DNA of 5,674 nt from Methanosarcinales archaeon (GTDB taxonomy: Archaea > Halobacteriota > Syntropharchaeia > Alkanophagales > Methanospirareceae): the NCBI GenBank assembly GCA_025464645.1, contig JAODGF010000107.1:1-5674 (forward strand), given 5' to 3'. Both the position numbers and the translations under genes were made by a program. The notes under the pieces were generated by a model. It was not told the DNA's origin. It did no database searches and saw nothing but the letters and a program-made list of their open reading frames with translations. Shown here piece after piece: positions 1-5,674 of this stretch. Every line of letters starts with the position of its first letter. The first letter of the stretch is position 1.

Positions 1-1578
1 GGTAAGCGTTTCAAGGAGATACCTGACAAGTTCGTCCTTTACCACATGCGGCTCTACTGTCACATCGAGCAGCTCCTCAAAACCGTCAAAGATGATGAGG
101 TAGCGCGAGGTGTTCAGTGCTTGTGGCAGAAACTCTATTTTCTGCCTGACCCCAAGGCGTGCATTCTCCATCACCTGATCAAACATCTTATTTCCGTTTA
201 GTTTGAGAAACTCGTTGATTTCAAGCATTATCTGCTCCGCGGTGGGAACAGACGTACATCCAATGGTAAGAACCGCGTGGAAGTGCTCTTCATTACACTC
301 AACTGCACGTGCGGCAAGGCTTGACTTACCTATGCCGCCCGGACCCAGAATCAATATACAGCGCGCAGCTCCGCCCCGGAGGGCACGCTCAATCTCTCTT
401 TGCTCTATCAGCCGACCCACAAATATATCGCCCGGATTCGGCAGGTTTATCTTGCTGAAACCTCCTGGTGCAGGAGGTACAGGCGCTGGCGCGGTCTCGT
501 CAAGCGTGAACAGATTTAAATCATGCGCTGAAGTGATTAACACTGGAATACCCCAATCAACGAGGCTGTGTGGCTCCGGGTTCTCTATCGTCCGTCTGGG
601 CGAGCTCATAGAAATACGTGCTTCGCCAAGCGCGACATCCACAGACTGACCGCTTGCAAGTGCTTTATAAAATCGTGATGCGAAAATAGCCGCTGAGTCA
701 TCGCGTATGCTCTGCTGCATAGCAATAACCGCGGGTATACCTTTTTTAACCAGTGCGCCGGCAACACTGGAGAAAGAATCCGAGGTTTTTGTCTTTGCTG
801 TTTGACAGCCGTTTAACACAACGAGCCGGACAGCCCTATTCGCGATACGCTCTGCAAGCTCTGTACCACTGACGTTCAGTGATTTGTCATTGCCATCCTC
901 AAGAAGAAGCACACCTCCCTTCTCTTCATCGAAGCCGCCATGACCTGTATAATGGATGATATGAGGATTGAACGCAATCAAGGCATCGTGTATCCGTTCC
1001 AGAGAAGCTTCATCTTCCCACTTTATGGTAAGCCTGCCTTCGTCTTTGAGCGGTTTCAGCGCATCCTTTATCAATCGCTTCTCTCTCACCACATCAAGCG
1101 TATTCGCCTCTGGGAGGTCGGGCGGGTTGGATATAATTACAAGAAGCCGTAGCGGTAGTGAAATCTTTTGTAACGATACTCCTTCCCTTTCCGTGGACGG
1201 TGTCCGAATAAGGAAGTTCGCTCTGCCTTTAAATAGAAATTCTCCTTCGTATGCGAGGTACTCCCATGGTAGCGCTTCGAGACCCGGGGGCAGATGCAGC
1301 CACAGACGAAATCCAGTTTGGCTCAATCTTCTAAATTCTTCGCCCACCGCGCCACCGAAAAGGAGCCTGTACAGTTTGGTCCCGTAATCCTTCAATCTGC
1401 GTACAAACTCCTCTCCGGAATCTCCACGGCTGATGGCTTTCATTATATCTCGGAGTTCCTGTCTTTCCGCGAGGTCTGGATGGAACCTGAATTCGCATTC
1501 TGCATCTGTATCCAGTAAATGCACACGATAAGTTGACTCCGGGTTTTCAACAACTCTTAGCTCAATGTTAGTGCACAT
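1..1578 (-). CDS. CHAT-domain caspase-like protease fused to STAND/NB-ARC-type ATPase (C-terminus off the window)
   Basis: The reading frame is open from an ATG at 1578 to the left edge, giving 526 residues with no stop, so the C-terminus is missing. Residues 95-350 form a CHAT peptidase (clan CD, caspase-like). The LPWEYLAYEGEF segment at 103-114 is typical of the family, the catalytic His is H213 in HYTGHGG, and the catalytic Cys is C258 in LNGCQTA. A Pro/Ala-rich linker (362-372) leads to a STAND-type NTPase with FVGRLIEQREIE at 386-397, Walker A GPGGIGKSS at 412-420 and Walker B YLIIFDGFEE at 493-502. STAND proteins normally continue into sensor repeats such as TPR or WD40, which would lie off the window. 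By family precedent, ligand sensing and ATP-driven oligomerisation would switch on the protease; the substrate is unknown. No signal peptide or membrane segment is visible, so it is probably cytosolic. There is no clear ribosome-binding site. By eye it is richer in G+C than its neighbours. Confidence 0.93.
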   Translation of the reverse strand, partial: MCTNIELRVVENPESTYRVHLLDTDAECEFRFHPDLAERQELRDIMKAISRGDSGEEFVRRLKDYGTKLYRLLFGGAVGEEFRRLSQTGFRLWLHLPPGLEALPWEYLAYEGEFLFKGRANFLIRTPSTEREGVSLQKISLPLRLLVIISNPPDLPEANTLDVVREKRLIKDALKPLKDEGRLTIKWEDEASLERIHDALIAFNPHIIHYTGHGGFDEEKGGVLLLEDGNDKSLNVSGTELAERIANRAVRLVVLNGCQTAKTKTSDSFSSVAGALVKKGIPAVIAMQQSIRDDSAAIFASRFYKALASGQSVDVALGEARISMSSPRRTIENPEPHSLVDWGIPVLITSAHDLNLFTLDETAPAPVPPAPGGFSKINLPNPGDIFVGRLIEQREIERALRGGAARCILILGPGGIGKSSLAARAVECNEEHFHAVLTIGCTSVPTAEQIMLEINEFLKLNGNKMFDQVMENARLGVRQKIEFLPQALNTSRYLIIFDGFEELLDVTVEPHVVKDELVRYLLETLT

Positions 1579-1617
1579 CTTTTGCTTATTATAATAGGAT
1601 ATGAAAACTTTTGTCAG

Positions 1618-1625
1618 TTTAAAAA
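1618..1625 (-). promoter_or_regulatory. Candidate TATA box for the CHAT-STAND gene
   Basis: On the minus strand this reads TTTTTAAA, about 40 bases upstream of the ATG at 1578. That would place the transcription start near 1595 and leave a short leader with no Shine-Dalgarno sequence. It lies in the 61-bp gap after the stop of the 810-residue gene. The same T run could equally act as a weak poly-T terminator for that gene, so whether the CHAT-STAND gene is co-transcribed with the two membrane-protein genes cannot be decided from sequence. Confidence 0.3.
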
Positions 1626-1639
1626 GCTGCAATTACCCG

Positions 1640-4072
1640 CTACGTAACCACAATATCCCCTACCTCTCGCTCATACGTGTCTCTCATATATGCCACCGTG
1701 CCCATCACGATCCGGTTTATTGTATAGATAAACGCCACGCCATACAGAATGCACGCAAGGAAGAACATAGATAATACACGGCTCCATTCATCTCTTAATT
1801 CATTCAAATCCGCTCTTGTATCCTCGGACATAAGCAACTCACCTGCGACCTTATACTTACTTGATGCATCCTCCAGGTTTGCCTTCGCCGAGCCATAGTT
1901 CGCAGAGAACGTATCATATTTATAAGGATTTAGAAGCAGATATACGCCTCCGATTCTAACAAGGTCATTCTCCTTGCTATTCGATATGTAACCTTCAGCT
2001 TTGATACGCAGGTCTGTTGCATCACTTACCAGTTCATCATGCATATCCATGAGCAAAGATTCTTCATAGTTGCATTCCAATCTCTTCTCTTTATTGTCGA
2101 GCAGACCATAAATCGTAGCGGCATATTGATAAGAAAGAGCAGATTCAAGCACATTTTCCTCATCTTTTAATCCGCTTATGTCGTCCATTGCTATTGCGTG
2201 TTCCACTGCTTTCTTTATATTCCAGCCTCGTAATTCAAGCTTTTTCGCCTCGTCAATCAACACCTCTTCCGTTGTCTTATCCGCACCCGTGGAAATATCC
2301 CTTGCATATCCTGATATATCCTGCTTGTTCAGCACAGAATTCGACTCTATCGTGGATGCAGACACCGAGGCACTCACTAAGTTCTCCACTGATTTTCCAT
2401 AGTTTGTCTCTTCACTAAATATGATACCGTCATTCAGCGATGAGAGCAGAGAGAGCGTACCCTTCATCAAAACAGGTATTCTCCTCCAGTCCTCTGCACC
2501 TATTTCGCTTCTCTGTACCACCTCCAGCAGCTCCACACCATTAGATATTATAATTTCTGATGATGGATAACTCTTATAAAGGATGCTCTCTCTAAATGAT
2601 TTCAAATATTCTATCATCTCCGGGATATTCATCGGCACTATATTCGCCTTTACTTCTATTCTCTTTCTACTTATTCCCGATGCACTTATATCATACTGCC
2701 ACGAATAACTCTTAGGCACTGCCTCCAATCCGGGTTCTATTTTAAGCGTAAAATTCCTCGAACCACCTGGTGGGATTTCATAGAAGTCCTTATCATCGTG
2801 TAACCATTTCGCGTATTCGCCACGCGTAGAAATGCGTACATTCCGCACCGGTTTATACCCATAACGCTCAGTTAAGGTTATATTTACGCTTTTCTTCTCA
2901 TAGCCGCGCTCTTTCAGCGCTAATGACCCGAAATCAATAGAAAGAGGAGAAGGATTGAAATAAGGAGAAGATGAGGAGATGGTGAGACCAACCGGCCATA
3001 TTATTTTTATGGTTATGTCCACATATCCTTGCCCAGCTTCGCCGGCATCGACGTGCAACTCTCCATGATATGTTCCTTCAGGTGCATCGTATGGTGCAAC
3101 AATATGAAGCCTAATGTTTTCACTGCTCTTTCCAGAAACCGATCCAGAAGGATTAACTATCCCAATAGTTATTCTGCTTGGATGTTCTGCAATTCTGCTG
3201 TTGAAATACATGGTCTCATCACCTTCATTTCTCACTCGCACATCTATGTATCTATCGTAGTTGCGAACAGTCCCTTTTGGCTTATCGAACTTTATTTCCA
3301 GGTCTTCATCGTAAAGTTTGCCAAGCTTCGGTGGCATTAGTATGTATGCCCCGATATATATCGAGCTATGACTTATCTCAGTATGGCTCGCGGTAGTTGA
3401 CAATGAGAAAGTCCATGAATATTCGTTACGATCCGGAGTTCCGGGTTTAAGCTGAAAAGAGATGTCTTTATATTTTCCCCTGGGGACCTGGATGCTCGCA
3501 GGGCATCTAACCCAACTATTTCCGCTTCGTTCGAGGTTAATCGTTACGTCTTTATACCCGTATCTCTCACTAATTCTAACGGTCTTAGATGGATTGTCGG
3601 TACGATGAACCACTCCAAAATCGATTGAAGAAGGAGATACCTCTACCTTTGCACAATATGTTATCTCTATGAAGACGGTGACAGTAGAGACCGTTTCTCC
3701 CTCTTTTTTTATGTGGACCTGTTCGGTATAAGTTTTCTCTTCAGCATATGATGATGCCCATATCGTAAGCCTTATAGATTCTGTTTTTCTGGGCGAGATG
3801 ATAGAAGGGTATGGTGTAATCTTTATTATCTCTCCGCTGACAGAATCTATATTTAACGTGTCATTTCCTGAATTGGTAATCGTAAAATATTCATCTTTTG
3901 AATAACCCTCATACCCTATCGGTTTATCAAATAAAAAGCTCACGGCTATACTACTGCGAGATACTTCTATCCCTGCTGCACTTGCACTCTGCACACAGCA
4001 CAAAAGAGTAAAGAGTACAACAGCTCCAATTGCAATCTTAAACAACAAGCTCTTCTCCCAACCTCGTGTCAT
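1640..4072 (-). CDS. Large membrane-anchored surface protein: four Ig-like beta domains, helical stalk, C-terminal TM
   Basis: I do not recognise a named family. The 810-residue product starts with a signal peptide (residues 1-33, hydrophobic core LLFKIAIGAVVLFTLLCC, probable cleavage after ASAA). Four beta-sandwich-like domains follow: A1 (about 34-140), B1 (143-242), A2 (249-362) and B2 (372-478). The B domains begin with PSSIDFG/PLSIDFG, as in ASH-like domains, and the A domains have phrases such as TITNSGNDT, as in NEW3-like domains; these resemblances are by eye. Residues 483-762 are mostly helical, with a GGVYLLL motif near 709. A transmembrane helix (about 764-784, MFFLACILYGVAFIYTI) and a 26-residue cytoplasmic tail ending GDIVVT follow. 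The bulk of the protein should therefore be outside the cell. I chose ATG 4072 over an in-frame GTG at 4084 because AGGAG sits four bases before the ATG. It overlaps the upstream gene by 35 bp. A structural, adhesive or sensing role is plausible but unproven; no catalytic motif is visible. Confidence 0.93.
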   Translation of the reverse strand: MTRGWEKSLLFKIAIGAVVLFTLLCCVQSASAAGIEVSRSSIAVSFLFDKPIGYEGYSKDEYFTITNSGNDTLNIDSVSGEIIKITPYPSIISPRKTESIRLTIWASSYAEEKTYTEQVHIKKEGETVSTVTVFIEITYCAKVEVSPSSIDFGVVHRTDNPSKTVRISERYGYKDVTINLERSGNSWVRCPASIQVPRGKYKDISFQLKPGTPDRNEYSWTFSLSTTASHTEISHSSIYIGAYILMPPKLGKLYDEDLEIKFDKPKGTVRNYDRYIDVRVRNEGDETMYFNSRIAEHPSRITIGIVNPSGSVSGKSSENIRLHIVAPYDAPEGTYHGELHVDAGEAGQGYVDITIKIIWPVGLTISSSSPYFNPSPLSIDFGSLALKERGYEKKSVNITLTERYGYKPVRNVRISTRGEYAKWLHDDKDFYEIPPGGSRNFTLKIEPGLEAVPKSYSWQYDISASGISRKRIEVKANIVPMNIPEMIEYLKSFRESILYKSYPSSEIIISNGVELLEVVQRSEIGAEDWRRIPVLMKGTLSLLSSLNDGIIFSEETNYGKSVENLVSASVSASTIESNSVLNKQDISGYARDISTGADKTTEEVLIDEAKKLELRGWNIKKAVEHAIAMDDISGLKDEENVLESALSYQYAATIYGLLDNKEKRLECNYEESLLMDMHDELVSDATDLRIKAEGYISNSKENDLVRIGGVYLLLNPYKYDTFSANYGSAKANLEDASSKYKVAGELLMSEDTRADLNELRDEWSRVLSMFFLACILYGVAFIYTINRIVMGTVAYMRDTYEREVGDIVVT
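2639..3328 (-). repeat. Second copy of internal two-domain (A-B) repeat
   Basis: This stretch encodes the A2 and B2 beta domains. Matching landmarks are FDKPKG, RNEGDET, PLSIDFG, TERYGYK and YSW, in the same order as in the first copy and offset from it by roughly 215-240 residues. The B copies are more alike than the A copies. Confidence 0.75.
3347..3973 (-). repeat. First copy of internal two-domain (A-B) repeat
   Basis: This stretch encodes the A1 and B1 beta domains of the 810-residue protein. Landmarks shared with the second copy are FDKPIG near the A start, TNSGNDT in the middle of A, PSSIDFG at the B start, SERYGYK about 20 residues later, and YSW near the end of B. The codons at the shared motifs differ between copies, so the duplication is old and is visible only at protein level. 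Confidence 0.75.
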
Positions 4073-4997
4073 CCAACTCCTCACTCCATCTTTTGAAATC
4101 CATCCATATTATAAAGGTAAAAAGAGAAAGGATAAGAAGATAAATTGCTACCATCCTAAGCGTGTCAAGCATCAACCTGTGATAAACGCTTTTTATCTCA
4201 TCTTCAATCCACTTTACATTCTCCAGTTCTTTATCCTCATGCTTCTCGTATATTTTCTTCGCTTTCTCAAACGAATCCTTCGCTTTTATTATCTCCATAA
4301 AAGCAGCACCAACGATTTCTGAAGCAGGATTCTTGGCTTTATCAAGATGTGAACTCGCTTCGTCAATGAATCCCGATGCCTTTCTCATGTCTCTTTTATA
4401 TACCCATTCGTCTCTCCGCGACTCGAACTCCATCCTGCTTGCGTCGCTCAGCGTATATACGCCACCTTTTTTATATGTACTTGAACTTATCTTCTCATAT
4501 TCGATCTTTAGCTTTGTCTCTTTCTCGTTCCTTGAAATATCCTCAAAGAATTTACCCTCGCGCCTGTAAAACCGTTCAAGTGCAAGCTCTGTGAGCAGGG
4601 GTATTTCCGATATGTCGTATCCCCTGAGCGCATTTATCTCCACATTGTCTGCGATTTCAATCGCTTCCATGTGGTCTGAGGGCACAGCACTTTTGCTTAA
4701 ATTCGTCATCGCTTCAAAATCATCAATAATGCCAAGAAATATATCTACCCACTCCTTTGTACTCCAGGTTACCTCCCAGCCTTCCATACCCTGTATTACT
4801 GCTTGTGTCTTCACCTTTGCAAGATATAACTCACTATAATCGTCAAACAATTCGGGCTTATCCACTGATATTATCTCTTCAAGTAACTCCCTCTTCTGCT
4901 CATCTGACCCTGCCGCGGGTGTGGAAAAAGAGAGGATGCTGAATATAATCACCGTTAGCATTAATGTCATCAATGTAACCAGACTTCGCTTTTTCAT
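4038..4997 (-). CDS. Small membrane-anchored helical ectodomain protein (signal peptide plus C-terminal TM)
   Basis: This family is not recognised. The 319-residue product has a signal peptide (MKKRSLVTL start, hydrophobic TLMLTVIIFSILSF, probable cleavage near PAAGS at 27-31). An almost wholly alpha-helical, charge-rich outer domain follows (about 32-278), rich in Glu, Lys and Ala, with likely coiled-coil segments at about 205-272. There is a GGVYTL motif at 178-183, a transmembrane helix at about 281-299 (RMVAIYLLILSLFTFIIWM), and a 20-residue acidic cytoplasmic tail ending EELVV. An in-frame GTG at 5060 would add 21 residues, but it would bury the signal peptide and overlap the start of the divergent gene, so ATG 4997 is preferred. 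The topology, GGVY motif and tail match the downstream 810-residue protein, whose start lies within this gene. The two are probably co-expressed, perhaps as a complex. No enzyme motif is visible. Confidence 0.9.
   Translation of the reverse strand: MKKRSLVTLMTLMLTVIIFSILSFSTPAAGSDEQKRELLEEIISVDKPELFDDYSELYLAKVKTQAVIQGMEGWEVTWSTKEWVDIFLGIIDDFEAMTNLSKSAVPSDHMEAIEIADNVEINALRGYDISEIPLLTELALERFYRREGKFFEDISRNEKETKLKIEYEKISSSTYKKGGVYTLSDASRMEFESRRDEWVYKRDMRKASGFIDEASSHLDKAKNPASEIVGAAFMEIIKAKDSFEKAKKIYEKHEDKELENVKWIEDEIKSVYHRLMLDTLRMVAIYLLILSLFTFIIWMDFKRWSEELDDTRLGEELVV
4077..4083 (-). promoter_or_regulatory. Ribosome-binding site that decides the start of the 810-residue gene
   Basis: The minus strand reads TGAGGAG, then TTGG, then the ATG at 4072. 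AGGAG is the best Shine-Dalgarno match seen before any start in the window, and it lies inside the end of the upstream 319-residue gene. This fits translational coupling of the two membrane proteins. It also argues against the GTG at 4084, which would lie on the upstream edge of this site. Confidence 0.6.
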
Positions 4998-4999
4998 CA

Positions 5000-5010
5000 A
5001 AAATATATAT
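5000..5010 (+). promoter_or_regulatory. Candidate TATA box for the tubulin-like gene
   Basis: The plus strand reads AAAATATATAT, about 45 bases before the ATG at 5054. This would place the transcription start near 5030 and give a leader of about 20-25 bases, enough to hold the weak GAGTGAT ribosome-binding candidate at 5047-5053. The run is nearly palindromic and so could be read from either strand, but for the minus-strand gene it lies too close to the ATG to be its TATA box. Confidence 0.4.
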
Positions 5011-5025
5011 GTGGCATACAAGCAA

Positions 5026-5036
5026 TTAAAAATAAT
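5026..5036 (-). promoter_or_regulatory. Candidate promoter for the two membrane-protein genes
   Basis: The minus strand reads ATTATTTTTAA about 30-40 bases before the ATG at 4997. That spacing fits an archaeal TATA element driving a leaderless or nearly leaderless message, and no Shine-Dalgarno sequence precedes this ATG. The call rests on AT-richness and position only. Confidence 0.35.
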
Positions 5037-5053
5037 AGCAAAAGAAGAGTGAT

Positions 5054-5674
5054 ATGACACGCCTATTCATCGGAATAGGAAACGCCGGGAGAGCAATTCT
5101 CAATGCTTTACTGGAATATAAAGAGGTGAGAAGAACCAAGCCAATGGTTATCAAGCCCGAGTCGGGAAAAGAGCGCGATAAGGAGGATAAAATTGCAACG
5201 ACGGTAAAGAAAGAAAAGGGCATCGAATTTGCATTTTTGTTCTCCGCACTTGGTGTTCGCAATACAACACTCCATATAGCAGAAACGCTGACAGGGCTGA
5301 ACATAAAAATATTTCTTGTTGGCGTTTTGCCTGCGAAGAGGCGAGAAAAAAGAGAAGAGCTGATAAATGCATATCATTCGATGGAAAAGCTAAAGGAGCA
5401 TGTTAACTCATTTATAATCGTTGATAATCAGAGGATAGCGCACCTTCCTAATTTCGAAGATTATTATCCACAGTATAACAGGTATATCGCATCCTGTATC
5501 GCAGATATTCTTATTGGGATGGAAGAAAAGCAATTGTCTATGCCTATGGCTGAGGTCATAAAAGCTTTATCTTTTGAGGATGAACCAGGATATGTGGCAT
5601 TATCGAGGGCTTCAGAGCTTACGAAGGGTTTATGGGGGTATATCTTCCCCTTTCTAAAACACAAACCTCTTGAC
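5054..5674 (+). CDS. Divergent FtsZ/tubulin-superfamily protein (C-terminus off the window)
   Basis: The ATG at 5054 opens a frame that continues to the right edge, giving 207 residues. It begins almost directly with a T1-like nucleotide loop (FIGIGNAGRAI, 5-15). After a shortened segment comes an S4-T4 equivalent (FAFLFSALGVRNTT, 59-72), then a strand and helix closely resembling FtsZ (VGVLPAKRREKREE, 89-102; MEKLKEHVNSFIIVDNQRI, 110-128). The H6-H7 region matches the FtsZ pattern (LPNFEDYYPQYNRYIASCIADILI, in two parts, 131-154), and a T7-loop equivalent lies at 161-172. The GGGTG signature of T4 is absent (GVRNTT instead), and the T7 catalytic acidic residues appear replaced by P164 and E167. 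It is cytosolic, with no signal peptide. It could be a nucleotide-binding but poorly hydrolysing, or inactive, filament protein. A plain NAD-binding Rossmann protein is less likely because of the extended FtsZ-like order after T4. It is divergent from the membrane-protein genes and separated from them by 56 bp. Confidence 0.75.
   Translation, partial: MTRLFIGIGNAGRAILNALLEYKEVRRTKPMVIKPESGKERDKEDKIATTVKKEKGIEFAFLFSALGVRNTTLHIAETLTGLNIKIFLVGVLPAKRREKREELINAYHSMEKLKEHVNSFIIVDNQRIAHLPNFEDYYPQYNRYIASCIADILIGMEEKQLSMPMAEVIKALSFEDEPGYVALSRASELTKGLWGYIFPFLKHKPLD

Noticed and set aside
203..1518. Plus-strand open frames across the left third of the window
   Set aside because: They lie antisense to the CHAT-STAND gene, which has clear catalytic and Walker motifs, and their translations show no domain-like pattern.
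1615..1629. CAGTTTAAAAAGCTG as a hairpin terminator
   Set aside because: The inverted symmetry is imperfect, with only a few CAG/CTG pairs at the ends, and too weak to call; the T run may be a terminator or a TATA box, but not a convincing hairpin.
4073..4084. GTG at 4084 as the start of the large membrane protein
   Set aside because: The AGGAG ribosome-binding site overlaps the codons just after this GTG and is well placed for the ATG at 4072.
4998..5060. In-frame upstream extension of the small membrane protein to a GTG at 5060
   Set aside because: It would place 21 residues before a normal MKKR signal-peptide start, overlap the ATG of the divergent gene, and consume the whole promoter region.
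5060..5100. NAD-binding Rossmann enzyme suggested by GIGNAG at the N-terminus
   Set aside because: The motif alone is ambiguous, but the following strand-helix order and the KLKEHVNSFIIVDNQ segment fit FtsZ better.
5026..5664. Minus-strand open frames opposite the tubulin-like gene
   Set aside because: They are low-complexity, Ser/Phe/Leu-rich antisense products of a gene with FtsZ-like order.
5054..5674. Calling the plus-strand gene canonical ftsZ or cetZ
   Set aside because: It lacks the GGGTGxG signature and the T7 acidic residues, and has almost no N-terminal extension before T1, so a standard symbol would mislead.

Overview
The window looks archaeal, most likely euryarchaeal. Evidence: candidate TATA boxes instead of bacterial -35/-10 promoters, little or no Shine-Dalgarno sequence at most starts, frequent AGA/AGG/ATA codons, and secreted proteins with Ig-like domains and one C-terminal membrane anchor. 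The lineage (methanogen or ANME-like) is inferred only from general style. No rRNA, tRNA, transposase, integrase, CRISPR array or clear terminator was found.

There are four protein genes in two divergent units. Three lie on the minus strand, in transcription order: (1) a 319-residue protein with a signal peptide, a helical outer domain and a C-terminal transmembrane helix (4997 to 4038); (2) an 810-residue protein of the same topology whose ectodomain has four Ig-like beta domains in an A-B-A-B order and then a long helical stalk (4072 to 1640), overlapping gene 1 by 35 bp; (3) after a 61-bp gap, a CHAT caspase-like protease fused to a STAND/NB-ARC-type ATPase (1578 to the left edge, incomplete). 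On the plus strand, starting 56 bp from gene 1, is the first 207 codons of a divergent FtsZ/tubulin-superfamily protein (5054 to the right edge). It keeps the overall FtsZ-like layout but lacks the T4 glycine signature and the catalytic acidic residues of the T7 loop.

The two membrane proteins appear to be a pair. Both are outside-facing with one C-terminal anchor, both contain a GGVY motif in the helical region, and both have short cytoplasmic tails ending in an acidic stretch plus Val-Val. The tubulin-like protein shares a very short divergent promoter region with them. A working hypothesis is a membrane-surface apparatus made of two anchored ectodomain proteins and a cytosolic degenerate tubulin-like partner, with the CHAT-STAND protein as a nucleotide-gated protease that may belong to the same system or be a separate defence/cell-death gene. 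Sequence supports the parts; their functional link is inferred from position only.
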